The notes: generated from the letters alone by a model not told the origin. 64,000 bases of DNA from CAYVVT01 sp964454335 (GCA_964454335.1 CAYVVT010000004.1:62001-126000); one strand, 5' to 3'. Numbered from the stretch's first letter, positions 24,871 to 33,750 are shown. Program-made: numbers and translations.

Positions 24871-27432
24871 ATGAAACTTCACCAATACATAACCACATTG
24901 ATCCTGCTCCTGGGCTGCACATGGCTGTTGGCTGCAGAGCAGGAAGAAGCTACCGAAGCTCAGAAGTTCAGGGGTCTACAGGCAGAGTTCAACGCCTTCT
25001 GGCAGGATCGCGAATATGAGAAAGGCAAGGGCTTCAAGCAGTTCCGCCGTCTGGAGCGTTTCACCAGTCTGCGGGAACAGTCTGATGGCAGCTTTGATCC
25101 GTATGCCATCCAACAGGCTCTGGACGAACGTAACAACCTGGCCGCTCGGTCTGAACGGGATGATGCAGACTGGACACCGCTGGGACCTTTCCACCCCTAC
25201 CAGGGTTCCTATGTCGGGGGCATGGGCCGGGTGAACTGTTTTGCCTTTCATCCCACCAATGACAGCATCTGGTACGCCGGAGCAGCCATGGGTGGTCTTT
25301 GGAAGACCATCGACAACGGTTATTCCTGGTTCCCCCTCACGGATCATCTACTGTCCCTTGGAATTTCCTCCGTCGCTCTGCATCCGGAGGATCCTGAGGT
25401 TATTTATATCGCCACCGGTGACAAGGACGGATTCCGCCGGCGCATCTCTTCCTACTCAATCGGGGTCTGGCGTTCCACCAATGGTGGGGAGAGCTGGGGC
25501 CAATTGGGTCTGCCTTTTGACCTTGAGGAGCAGCAGATCGTTTCAAAGCTGGTGATCCATCCTTTGAATCCGGACCGCATCTATGCCAGTACCCTGGATG
25601 GGATCTTCCTGAGCCTTGACGGTGGAACCACCTGGGATACGATAACCACCAGTGGCGAGTGGTATGACCTGGAGATAGATCCGGAAGATGAGCTTGTCTT
25701 TTATGCAGCTTCTGCCGGCGTGGGCGTCTATAAATCAGAAGATGGAGGTGAGACCCTCTTTCAATTGTACAACGGTCTACCCCAGACCAACATCAGCCGC
25801 ATCGATCTTGCCCTGGCTCCCAGCGACAACCAGGTTGTCTATGCCCTGGTGGCCAGTAACAACGCCCCTTTCTACACCGGCTTCCGTGGTCTTTATCGCA
25901 GTGAGGATGGAGGTGCCTCCTGGGACCTGCAGTCCAGCAGCCCAAATATCCTGGGATGGCAGAATGATGGTTCGGATGCAGGTGGACAGGGTTGGTTTGC
26001 CCTCACTTGCGCCGTGGACCCACTGGACGCAAATACCATCTATGTCGGCAGCGTGAATGTCTGGAAATCAACCGATGCTGGTGTGAATTGGGAGATCAAG
26101 GGTTTCTGGTACGACGACGGGAACATTCCCTACATCCATGCCGATCATCACATTCTGCAATTCAGGGATAACACCCTTTATTCGGGAAACGATGGTGGTG
26201 TCTATTACTGGAATGAATCGGATCAGAGCTGGATCGACCGCAGCAATATGCTGGTGATCAGCCAGATCTACCGCCTGGGCAGTTATCAGGGAAGTCCGGA
26301 TCTTCAGCTCCTGTTAAATGGTAATCAGGACAATGGCTCCAAACTCTTTGACCAGGGTCTCTGGCAACCGGTGCGCGGCGGTGACGGTTTTGAGTGCGGC
26401 TTCGATCCGGTAAATCCTGATATCATGTACGTCACTGTGTATTACGGTAACATGACTGTCACCTATGATGGTGGTGAGACCTGGTATGGCGGCAATGGCG
26501 GCAGCGATGAAGGCGCATGGTTGACCCCCTATGTCATCGACCAGAATCATCCCGGCCGTCTGTACAAGGGCACTCGCCGGGTCTATCGCTCAGACGATTA
26601 TGCTGACAATTGGTCCGAGATCAGCAATGTTCTCACCAGCGATTTCATCCACGCCCTGGCCGTCTCTCCTTCAGATGAGAACGTCCTGTACGCAGCAGAC
26701 TGGAATGGCAACCTGTTCCGCACAATTGAAGGTCCCAGCCATTGGGAAACCCTTGAGGCACCCAGTGAGAAGATCACCTATCTGGCAGTGCATCCGGATG
26801 ATCCGTCCCAGGTGTATGCCACTGCGGGACTATTCATCCCGGATGAGAAGGTCTTCTGCAGTTATGACTATGGCGAGACCTGGGTGAACCTGTCCACTGG
26901 CATTTTCAATGCCCCCGTGAATACCATCGCCCTGCACCACGAGGATCCCGACATTCTCTATATCGGGACGGATATCGGTGTCCTTGTATCTCCGGACGCC
27001 GGTGAGACCTGGGAGATCTTCAGCGCCGGCCTGCCAAATGTGATCGTTACAGAACTTGAGATCCACGGCAACAGCAATACACTCCTGGCAGCCACTTTTG
27101 GTCGCGGTTCATGGCAGACGGTCCTGCCGGATTATACACCGGTCAAGGTGGACAAACCTCATCCAGCCCCGGAACCGGGAATAACCGCGGTCTACCCGAA
27201 TCCATTCAATGCGGAAACCCGCATCGAGATCCAGTTGGATCGACGACAGGCTCTTGATGTCAGGGTATACAACCTGCAGGGGGTGGAGGTCGAAGTTTTG
27301 GCCAAGGGGCGCTATGCGCCAGGTCGACACAGCTTGAATTTCAATGGATCAAGGCACGCCTCGGGGATCTATTTCGTACGGGCCATCACCGGCAGTTGGA
27401 CTTCAGAGGAGAAACTATTCCTCATTCGCTGA
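24871..27432 (+). CDS. Secreted BNR/sortilin-like propeller protein with C-terminal sorting domain
   Basis: An 853-residue exported protein with signal peptide ending 'CTWLLAA' and AGGGGT 8 bases before the ATG. Most of the length is Asp-box/BNR-type propeller repeats, for example 'IWYAGAAMGGLWKTIDNGYS', 'GVWRSTNGGESWGQLG', 'GIFLSLDGGTTWDTI', 'GLYRSEDGGASWDLQ', 'VWKSTDAGVNWEIKG'. The last 80 residues ('VYPNPFNAETRIEIQLDRRQ' to 'GIYFVRAI') are a FlgD-like/T9SS type A sorting domain. Similar proteins are surface or extracellular hydrolases and binding proteins of FCB bacteria; the ligand is unknown. Its 3' end overlaps the convergent MarR gene by 18 bases. Confidence 0.88.
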   Translation: MKLHQYITTLILLLGCTWLLAAEQEEATEAQKFRGLQAEFNAFWQDREYEKGKGFKQFRRLERFTSLREQSDGSFDPYAIQQALDERNNLAARSERDDADWTPLGPFHPYQGSYVGGMGRVNCFAFHPTNDSIWYAGAAMGGLWKTIDNGYSWFPLTDHLLSLGISSVALHPEDPEVIYIATGDKDGFRRRISSYSIGVWRSTNGGESWGQLGLPFDLEEQQIVSKLVIHPLNPDRIYASTLDGIFLSLDGGTTWDTITTSGEWYDLEIDPEDELVFYAASAGVGVYKSEDGGETLFQLYNGLPQTNISRIDLALAPSDNQVVYALVASNNAPFYTGFRGLYRSEDGGASWDLQSSSPNILGWQNDGSDAGGQGWFALTCAVDPLDANTIYVGSVNVWKSTDAGVNWEIKGFWYDDGNIPYIHADHHILQFRDNTLYSGNDGGVYYWNESDQSWIDRSNMLVISQIYRLGSYQGSPDLQLLLNGNQDNGSKLFDQGLWQPVRGGDGFECGFDPVNPDIMYVTVYYGNMTVTYDGGETWYGGNGGSDEGAWLTPYVIDQNHPGRLYKGTRRVYRSDDYADNWSEISNVLTSDFIHALAVSPSDENVLYAADWNGNLFRTIEGPSHWETLEAPSEKITYLAVHPDDPSQVYATAGLFIPDEKVFCSYDYGETWVNLSTGIFNAPVNTIALHHEDPDILYIGTDIGVLVSPDAGETWEIFSAGLPNVIVTELEIHGNSNTLLAATFGRGSWQTVLPDYTPVKVDKPHPAPEPGITAVYPNPFNAETRIEIQLDRRQALDVRVYNLQGVEVEVLAKGRYAPGRHSLNFNGSRHASGIYFVRAITGSWTSEEKLFLIR

Positions 27433-27912
27433 ACCGCTAGTGCTGCGATCTGGATCCAGGGCCCGTAGATTCAACAGGAAATCGTCCAGGGTTCGTTTCA
27501 GTTCAATGGCTCTGTCAGCAGGATAATCCAGGGAATCCATCAACTTCAACGGGATCTCCAAAGCCTCATCCTTCAGCTTACGCCCCTTATCCGTAAGAGC
27601 GACAAGGACAATGCGTTCGTCCATCTGTGAACGGCTGCGTTCCACCAGACCCATCTCTGCCATCCGCTTCAGCAGTGGCGTCAGTGTATTGGTGTTCAGC
27701 AGCAGCTTCTGCCCGATCTCCTTCACTGAAACGATCCCGGATTCCCAGAGGACCAGCAACACGATGTACTGCGGATAAGTGATCCCCAGCTTCTCCAGTA
27801 GCGGCTGATACAGGCGTGTGATCATCCGGGAGGTTGCGTAAAGTGGGAAACACAGTTGGTTCTCGAGTTTCAGCAATACATCGCTATCAAAACTATCCTG
27901 CTGCTCATTCAT
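27415..27912 (-). CDS. ohrR: MarR-family regulator, OhrR-like organic-peroxide sensor
   Basis: A 165-residue dimeric winged-helix repressor. The N-terminus 'LENQLCFPLYATSRMITRLY' matches B. subtilis OhrR, including the redox-active Cys (Cys21 here, Cys15 there). The wHTH reads 'VSVKEIGQKLLLNTNTLTPL' and the wing 'VERSRSQMDERIVLVALTDKG'. No second conserved Cys is visible in the C-terminal half, so it would be a 1-Cys OhrR. In the family, peroxide oxidation of this Cys releases DNA. It lies 58 bases downstream of a glutathione peroxidase on the same strand, a natural target. Its stop overlaps the convergent propeller gene by 18 bases. Confidence 0.9.
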   Translation of the reverse strand: MNEQQDSFDSDVLLKLENQLCFPLYATSRMITRLYQPLLEKLGITYPQYIVLLVLWESGIVSVKEIGQKLLLNTNTLTPLLKRMAEMGLVERSRSQMDERIVLVALTDKGRKLKDEALEIPLKLMDSLDYPADRAIELKRTLDDFLLNLRALDPDRSTSGSANEE

Positions 27913-27970
27913 CTCTCATCCCTTCCATGTGATTGCCACCCACCTCCCATTCGTGAATGGCTCATGTTTA

Positions 27971-28474
27971 CTAGGCTGCCCGTGATAAATCCTTCACGGG
28001 TAGCAACGCCTCAATGTGTTTCTCCAGATCGGTTGGTGGGATTCTTGACCCAAAGCGTTTCGTCGGTCGACCTTCTGCGTCCAGTAGGAATTTGGTGAAA
28101 TTCCATTTGATGGAGCGCCCCAGCTTTCCCGGTAGAGCCTTTTTCAGGAACTGGAAGACGGGGTGAGCGCCAGGTCCATTCACTTCGATTTTCTCGAACA
28201 TCTGAAAAGTGACACCATAGTTGATGAGGCATTCACTCTGGATCGATTCGGAATCTCCGGGTTCCTGTCCAGCAAACTGGTTACAGGGAAAGCCCAGGAT
28301 CTCAAATCCCTGATCATGATATCGTTCATACAGCTCCTGCAGACCTTTGTATTGGGGTGTATAGCCACATTTGCTGGCCGTATTTACCACCAATACCACT
28401 TTACCAACGTATTTGGACATATCGATCTCAGCTCCCTGCAGTGAGTTCGCCTTGAAGTCATAAAATCTATTCAT
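27971..28474 (-). CDS. Glutathione peroxidase family protein (Cys type)
   Basis: A 167-residue thiol peroxidase that reduces hydro- and organic peroxides in the cytoplasm. The peroxidatic Cys36 is in 'VNTASKCGYTPQY'. The catalytic tetrad is completed by Gln70 ('FPCNQFAGQE'), Trp124 and Asn125 ('IKWNFTKF'). Cys82 in 'SECLINYGVTF' fits the resolving Cys of thioredoxin-dependent bacterial GPx, so thioredoxin is the likelier reductant than glutathione. It is followed on the same strand by an OhrR-like regulator, suggesting a peroxide-inducible two-gene unit with a dyad at 28521. Confidence 0.95.
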   Translation of the reverse strand: MNRFYDFKANSLQGAEIDMSKYVGKVVLVVNTASKCGYTPQYKGLQELYERYHDQGFEILGFPCNQFAGQEPGDSESIQSECLINYGVTFQMFEKIEVNGPGAHPVFQFLKKALPGKLGRSIKWNFTKFLLDAEGRPTKRFGSRIPPTDLEKHIEALLPVKDLSRAA

Positions 28475-28520
28475 TTACTAACGTCTTTCTTCCTGGGTGC
28501 AGGTCTCGTCGCCTGCGTTA

Positions 28521-28536
28521 ATATCGTACGCGATAT
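28521..28536. promoter_or_regulatory. Inverted repeat upstream of glutathione peroxidase (candidate OhrR operator)
   Basis: ATATCG-TACG-CGATAT is an inverted repeat with 6-bp arms, 47 bases upstream of the peroxidase start codon. It is A/T-rich at its ends, as MarR/OhrR sites are. A TATAAT hexamer on the plus strand at 28534-28539 overlaps one arm and could be the -10 box of the methyltransferase gene at 28704. The link to the regulator is inferred from distance and gene order. Confidence 0.5.
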
Positions 28537-28703
28537 AATAATCAACATCTCCCATGATCCAAGCACTGTTTGTCTGATCTTATCGTGACTTCCACTGTCT
28601 CCCGTCTTCTGTCTCCTTCATCCCTACATCACTGGCAATGCCTGCTGCCTCTGACTATCTTGCCCGCTGATTTTGTCAACATGGAGAATGGAGTACTTGA
28701 TCA

Positions 28704-29447
28704 ATGGCCCTGTATGAAGAATCCGTAAAGCTGGGGAACAAGATCTTCAGGTGGCGCACATACCTGCCACTGGTCTTTCTGCTCACTCTGATCCCGGCCT
28801 ACTTCGATCTCGCCAGGGATCCTGATCGGGAATTCAACCTCATCTGGGACATGTTCTGCTTCGGGCTGGCCTTACTTGGACTGGTCATCCGTGCCATGAC
28901 CATCGCCTATGCGCCGGCAGGGACCTCGGGCCGGAATACGAAAAGGCAGGTCGCACAGAAATTGAACGTGGACGGTATATACTCCGTGGTCCGTAATCCA
29001 CTTTATCTTGGCAACTTCTTCATGGTCATCGGCATCATGCTTTTCATCGGTATCTGGTATGTACCCCTCCTATACGCCCTGGGATTCTGGCTTTATTATG
29101 AACGCATCATCCTTGCCGAAGAGGCTTTCCTCCAGGATAAATTCGGTGAAGCCTACCACAACTGGGCTGACTGCACACCGGCCTTCTGGCCCCGTCTGGG
29201 CAACTGGCAACCGGCGACGGATCCCTTTTCATTCAACCGGATCCTGAAACGTGAGCACAATGGTCTCATGGCCATGCTTTTGCTATTCTTTCTCTTTGAT
29301 CTGTTCAGGAAGTACGCCGTTTACCATGAGATCCGTATTGAGGATCCCTGGAAAACAATGCTGATCATAGGATTCGGATTGTTCCTGCTGGTGGAGATCC
29401 TGCGGAAAACCGGCTTCTTCAGGCGCCGCCCTTCTCAAGCGGTTTGA
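28704..29447 (+). CDS. Isoprenylcysteine methyltransferase (ICMT)-like membrane methyltransferase
   Basis: A 247-residue polytopic inner-membrane protein with about five TM helices. The SAM-binding core of the ICMT/PEMT family is seen as 'LNVDGIYSVVRNPLYLGNFF' (RNPLY) and 'YYERIILAEEAFLQDKFGEA' (E...EE..L..KFG..Y). In bacteria this fold includes the lipid A 1-phosphate methyltransferase LmtA of Leptospira and isoprenoid or phospholipid methylases. It stops exactly where the convergent acyltransferase stops (shared TGATCA), and both would act on lipids. Substrate is not determined. Confidence 0.85.
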   Translation: MALYEESVKLGNKIFRWRTYLPLVFLLTLIPAYFDLARDPDREFNLIWDMFCFGLALLGLVIRAMTIAYAPAGTSGRNTKRQVAQKLNVDGIYSVVRNPLYLGNFFMVIGIMLFIGIWYVPLLYALGFWLYYERIILAEEAFLQDKFGEAYHNWADCTPAFWPRLGNWQPATDPFSFNRILKREHNGLMAMLLLFFLFDLFRKYAVYHEIRIEDPWKTMLIIGFGLFLLVEILRKTGFFRRRPSQAV

Positions 29448-30314
29448 TCAGACCCCACTCCTGTTGAATCGCTGGTAGAACCGTTCGCTCACTCTGGTCT
29501 CGGCCAGGTCACAGATATCTTTCCTGCTCAAACCTTCGCTTGAGATCTGCTGGGCGCTGATGGGCTCGAGCAGCTGAACCCGTAATCGCAGTGAACGCAC
29601 CTTCAGCAAATTGAAGACATGGGCCACTACTGATCCATGCGCAACCAGATAAACAAAAAATCCGACATCCTCCGGACGTAATGCCTGTCCATTGGCCTCG
29701 GCGTAGTGAAAGACCAGTGGCTGCACATCCGCATGGGTGGCCGTGGCAATATCGAAGAAGGATGAGCGGAAGCGTCTCATCTTGAGACCGTCATCAGACC
29801 AGCCTTCCGGAAAGAAACCGATGTTGATCTTCGAAGAAGCAACCATACGGTTGGTCTCTGCCAGGATCTGGGGAATTGAACTGTGGCGTGTCCGGTTTAC
29901 GAACACAAAGCCCAGTTGCGCCATGACCCAGCCAATGCCTTTCATACTGCGGATATCACTGCTGGAGACCACCATGCAGGGCGAAAGTGCCATGAGCAGC
30001 ATGGAGTCCAGCACCCCTTGATGGTTCGAGACCACGACCTGGTTGCGGTGTTTGATCCTGCCCTCCACCTCGAGCCGGGTTCCGATAACCCTGAACAGAA
30101 GTTTTGAAACAGGGTAGATCAAAAGGCGTGTATTGTAGCGAATGAACAGATATCGCGGGAAGGGCAGCAGAAGCAGCTTCAGGACCAGGCTTAGCCCAAA
30201 AAGCAATAAGAGGATCGGGAGTGAAATGGTCAGACGCAGGATCGGTAACCAGTTGCCGGTCAATTGGATTCCAATCCTCCCGGATCCCGGTGAAATCCCC
30301 GATTCGTCGTTCAT
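29448..30314 (-). CDS. PlsC-type lysophospholipid acyltransferase
   Basis: The frame extends to 30380, but ATG 30314 with AGGGGAA upstream is the likelier start (288 residues). After one or two hydrophobic helices ('LPILRLTISLPILLLLFGLS') comes the acyltransferase block I 'VVSNHQGVLDSMLL' (NHxxxxD). Block II is 'GFVFVNRTRHSSI' and block III 'INIGFFPEGWSDDG' (FPEG). These blocks define the 1-acyl-glycerol-3-phosphate acyltransferase superfamily at the inner membrane. The protein is longer than a typical PlsC (about 240), so an ornithine-lipid or hemolysin-like subfamily is also possible. Confidence 0.9.
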   Translation of the reverse strand: MNDESGISPGSGRIGIQLTGNWLPILRLTISLPILLLLFGLSLVLKLLLLPFPRYLFIRYNTRLLIYPVSKLLFRVIGTRLEVEGRIKHRNQVVVSNHQGVLDSMLLMALSPCMVVSSSDIRSMKGIGWVMAQLGFVFVNRTRHSSIPQILAETNRMVASSKINIGFFPEGWSDDGLKMRRFRSSFFDIATATHADVQPLVFHYAEANGQALRPEDVGFFVYLVAHGSVVAHVFNLLKVRSLRLRVQLLEPISAQQISSEGLSRKDICDLAETRVSERFYQRFNRSGV

Positions 30315-30468
30315 GGTCGTTCCCCTGCTTGCATTCCAACCGGGAGGAATATTGTCCCTGCATACCATGCATCCTAGCAAAAGGCTTGAGCAGAGAAATA
30401 GAGGCTGGTTTTTTTATGGTCGATACTCATCTTTGAGCCATTACAGCATATCCGATGTGAACCATTAT

Positions 30469-30475
30469 GAGGAGA
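30469..30475 (+). promoter_or_regulatory. Ribosome site supporting a CTG start
   Basis: GAGGAGA lies 7 bases before a CTG codon at 30483-30485. The first in-frame canonical start is GTG at 30513, which has no such site. The site therefore favours the upstream CTG. Confidence 0.55.
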
Positions 30476-30482
30476 CCTGGCC

Positions 30483-31994
30483 CTGAAACGTTCTGACAGT
30501 ATTCTGGCAATCGTGATATTCCTGTTCTGCATGGGTTTCATCTATTTCTCAGCGATCCACTCAATGCAGGAGCCCCTGGAACGCGATCTCACCACCTATG
30601 CCTATATCGCCCATTCAATGCTTGAGGGGCAGCAGCTCTATAGTGATCTCTGGGATCATAAGCCCCCTGGTATCTATCTGGCCTTTGCTGCTGCCGAGTG
30701 GATCTGGGGTTACGGTCAGCATTCCCTGGCCTACCTCTGGATCGTCATGGTGATTCTTTCGACTTTCCTGGTCTTCCGGATCGCAGAGCAGGTAGCCGAC
30801 CTGCGTACGGCTCTGGCGAGCGTGGTCATCTGGACCCTCACCTCGAACAGCATGTATCTCCAGGCAAATCATCCCAATACAGAGTTGTTCCTGAATGTGT
30901 TCACACTGTTGGCGATTCTCGCCCTGGTATATTCGGGGCAACGTCTCGCACTGAAGCTCCAGCTGGCCGGCTGGGCCATGGCATTGGCGACTGTATTCAA
31001 ACCCATAGCAGTATTCGTGCTGGCCGCGATGCTGCTCTATCAATGGACGCGCTCACCGCTGGGGGATTGGCAACGCAAGCTGCGTGAAGCCCTGCTGATG
31101 TTCTACCCCGTGTTTGCCGTGTGGATGATCATAGTCACCTACTACCTGATCTCGGGCATATACAATGACTTTATAGATAATGTGTTCGCCTATAACCGGC
31201 TATATGCCGGCAACTCCCTGGTGAATTTCTGGAAGTTCATCAACAACCCGAAGTACCTCTTTCACAAATCCCTGCTGGGCATCTGGGTTCCCCTGCTGTT
31301 GAGTTACACCTGGTTATTACTGGGTTCTCGCGGCCCGGCCACCTCCATGCCGCATAGGTTTTTTGTGATCATCACCCTGGGGATCCTCTTTGAAGTAGGC
31401 AGCATCGGCCGTAGCCATTCACATTATTACCAGACCCTCATACCCATCGTCGCGCTAAATGCCAGTCTGTTCTTTCGCTGGTTGTGGCTCCAGGAAAACC
31501 TGAAAAGAGGCTGGCGCTGGGTATTGACTTCCGGTCTGGCCCTTGTCTGTCTACTGACCCTGGGATTTCAGGAATTCATCTTCTTCAGAACCGATGCTGT
31601 TGAGATCTCAAAGAACAAGTATGGGGACGAGTTTGTCAGCGTTCGGGATCTGGGGCTTGCGGTTGCCGAAATCACCGGCCCGGATGATCAGATCTATTAC
31701 TGGGGCTCCGAATCAGGGGTCTATTACTACAGTCAGCGCCAGGCTGCCTCCGGGATCTTCAATAATCTGTCACTTGTGAATGAATCATATCCTGCAGTAC
31801 ACGACTTGCGTCTGCGCCTGGTGGAGGACCTCGAGGCAAATCCGCCCAGGGTTCTGATCTGGAATACGCTTGAAGGCAACCCCAAGCGTCATCATCTCTC
31901 AGCCTTCATCGAGCAGCAATACCGTCAAATCGCCCAGCAGGATCAATACGCCATCTATCAGCGCTTGAGTGACCCGGACGGGACACATGAGTAA
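30483..31994 (+). CDS. GT39-like membrane glycosyltransferase (PMT_2 family)
   Basis: A polytopic membrane enzyme of about 503 residues if started at CTG 30483 (493 from GTG 30513). The upstream codons encode 'KRSDSILAI', a natural positive N-terminus before TM1. The first periplasmic loop carries the GT-C motif 'PLERDLTTYAYIAHSMLEGQ' with the acidic ERD triad, then 'LYSDLWDHKPPGIYL', as in ArnT/PMT-like transferases. About ten TM helices follow and then a soluble C-terminal domain. Such enzymes transfer a sugar from a polyprenyl phosphate to lipid or protein outside the membrane. The last bases overlap the next gene (ATG 31987). Confidence 0.87.
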   Translation: MKRSDSILAIVIFLFCMGFIYFSAIHSMQEPLERDLTTYAYIAHSMLEGQQLYSDLWDHKPPGIYLAFAAAEWIWGYGQHSLAYLWIVMVILSTFLVFRIAEQVADLRTALASVVIWTLTSNSMYLQANHPNTELFLNVFTLLAILALVYSGQRLALKLQLAGWAMALATVFKPIAVFVLAAMLLYQWTRSPLGDWQRKLREALLMFYPVFAVWMIIVTYYLISGIYNDFIDNVFAYNRLYAGNSLVNFWKFINNPKYLFHKSLLGIWVPLLLSYTWLLLGSRGPATSMPHRFFVIITLGILFEVGSIGRSHSHYYQTLIPIVALNASLFFRWLWLQENLKRGWRWVLTSGLALVCLLTLGFQEFIFFRTDAVEISKNKYGDEFVSVRDLGLAVAEITGPDDQIYYWGSESGVYYYSQRQAASGIFNNLSLVNESYPAVHDLRLRLVEDLEANPPRVLIWNTLEGNPKRHHLSAFIEQQYRQIAQQDQYAIYQRLSDPDGTHE

Positions 31995-33396
31995 CTTCCT
32001 TCGAACCGCTACCGTTCTCTTTCTCACGGCAACTGCCCTGTTTGCCCAGATGCAGCCCTACGATCCACCCTCTGGACCTGTTCACGTCATCCACCCGACG
32101 CTCACATTCGAGACATCAGATATCGGCTTGGCAGTGGATCTCTCTTTTTTTGAGAATGTCTCAAGCCGACCGGGAAGCGGACAGACCTCATGGCAGATAA
32201 TGATCAGCAATCTTAGTGGATTGGGGGTCATTCTCATCCTGGATACCCGGGGCTGGCGTGAGACCGACAAGTTCTATATTCGTACCCTTGACCCTGAAGG
32301 TTTCAAGGGACCCTTCTCCCCGCGGCATCTTGATCAAGCTGGCAGGTTGAGGACCCCGGCAGTCTTTGCAGAGCGCTTTGTTCTCGAATTCCTGGCCCAA
32401 CCGGATTTTCCTCAGCACGGCGATATCAGCATACACATGCTGGGGGCCATACCTGGATCCCCCACAGTCACCCTGCCGATGACAGAGCTGCCCCCGGTGC
32501 GCCGCGATCAGCATTTACGCGAACGACCGGTCCTGCTGCTCACCGGTTACTGGCCGCCCACCAACGAGATGATCCGGCACTTCAGCCAGAACGAGCTGCT
32601 CAACCCCGGGGGCTGGGCCGGGGAGGACTGGGAAGGACGGGGTTATGACATCATCAGCTATTTCCCGACCTTCAATCCACCGGACTGCGATAACTGCGGA
32701 CCCGGCAGCGGCGACATCATGGTGGATTACCAGGATACCTCCCAGGACTTCTGGCCTATCTCTACTGACGCCGATCCCATGGGTATCATCACTTTCAGTC
32801 GTGGGGCCATTGATCTCAGCTGGGAGTTGGAAAATAACTATTACAATCGCACGAACTGGTACCCGGACTATATCGCTCCCACCCTGCCGACACCCAATCC
32901 TCCGGATGGAGATCAGGCGGCCTTTTACAGGCGGGAATCCAGCCTGCCCATGGAAGCCATCGTGGAAGCCGTTGCGGATGCGGGTCTTGGTCTCAACCCC
33001 TGGATCGACTGGGCAGGTGATCCCGGTATGTTCGTTTCCGAGTTCATGGGCTATCACGGGGTCTGGTACAAAGCCCTGCAGGATAGTACGGCTACACCCT
33101 GCTATGTGGCCGGACATGTACACGTCGGTGGCCTCATCGACTGGTCCACGGCCAGGGAGGCTGCTGAAGAAACCATCCGCGTGGTCACCGCCTACATGGA
33201 TCAGTTTTTCTATACACCCGGCGACGTCAACGACGATGGCCAGATGACCGTCCAGGATCTGGTGATGATCGTGAACATCCTCCTGGGGATCCTGGAACCT
33301 ACGCAGGCTGAGATCTACGCTGCGGACGTCAATGAGGACGGCGAGGTCACGGTACAGGATATCGTTCTGTTTGTCACCATACTCCTGGACGAATGA
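31987..33396 (+). CDS. Secreted protein: pyroglutamyl-peptidase (C15)-like domain plus type I dockerin
   Basis: A 469-residue exported protein; ATG 31987 overlaps the previous stop by 8 bases. Signal peptide 'RTATVLFLTATALFAQ', an N-terminal beta domain (about 35-165), then a region resembling peptidase C15: 'PVLLLTGYWPPTNEMIRHFS' (about 180-200), 'GIITFSRGAIDLSWELENNY', 'DPGMFVSEFMGYHGVWYKAL' and 'CYVAGHVHVGG'. In the C15 nucleophile position (x-G-x-x-V-C-N) there is Ser351, while His377 and His379 remain. The C-terminus holds two dockerin calcium loops, 'DVNDDGQMTVQDLVMIVNIL' and 'DVNEDGEVTVQDIVLFVTIL'. No cohesin is in the window. The C15 assignment is tentative; the dockerin is clear. Confidence 0.78.
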   Translation: MSNFLRTATVLFLTATALFAQMQPYDPPSGPVHVIHPTLTFETSDIGLAVDLSFFENVSSRPGSGQTSWQIMISNLSGLGVILILDTRGWRETDKFYIRTLDPEGFKGPFSPRHLDQAGRLRTPAVFAERFVLEFLAQPDFPQHGDISIHMLGAIPGSPTVTLPMTELPPVRRDQHLRERPVLLLTGYWPPTNEMIRHFSQNELLNPGGWAGEDWEGRGYDIISYFPTFNPPDCDNCGPGSGDIMVDYQDTSQDFWPISTDADPMGIITFSRGAIDLSWELENNYYNRTNWYPDYIAPTLPTPNPPDGDQAAFYRRESSLPMEAIVEAVADAGLGLNPWIDWAGDPGMFVSEFMGYHGVWYKALQDSTATPCYVAGHVHVGGLIDWSTAREAAEETIRVVTAYMDQFFYTPGDVNDDGQMTVQDLVMIVNILLGILEPTQAEIYAADVNEDGEVTVQDIVLFVTILLDE

Positions 33397-33750
33397 TCCG
33401 GCCTCATCAATAGCGGCCGGGATACCCCACCCGCCACTCAACCCTTTATAGGACCAGTTACAGAATCCATGTAAACACTGGCTGTCATCAGGTCGTAGTA
33501 TCCCCAAGAGCAATAGTTGCTTCTTCATATCTATTTGATATGGGACTATATCAGAATGACACGATAGCAGGAGTCCCCAATATTCAGGGATCGTCGTAAC
33601 CGGTTAATTCTCAATAGCCTGCGAGCCATAGAACTAAGGGGCACGGCGTTTGAATTACAGACAGAAGCAAGCAATCTCTATCGTGAAGTGTGAGAGATTG
33701 AACACTATGACACCGGTTCGGGGGAACCATACACAAGCGAGGGTGGATTC
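33397..33750. other. Spacer before the DUF5916 gene
   Basis: About 350 bases without a supportable gene. The first half contains only scattered A/T-rich segments (for example around 33535-33560). The last 80 bases contain two hairpins listed separately. It probably carries the promoter of the downstream gene. Confidence 0.5.
33672..33728 (+). promoter_or_regulatory. Two hairpins in the leader of the DUF5916 gene
   Basis: CAATCTCT (33672-33679) pairs perfectly with AGAGATTG (33693-33700) over a 13-base loop. GGTTC (33715-33719) pairs with GAACC (33724-33728) around GGGG. Both lie within 80 bases upstream of the ATG at 33751 and could act as a dyad operator and an RNA stem-loop. Confidence 0.4.

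Noticed and set aside
32515..33528. 337-codon minus-strand frame opposite the dockerin gene
   Set aside because: The plus-strand gene has a signal peptide and dockerin motifs; the antisense frame has low-complexity His/Asp/Gly content and no recognisable domain.
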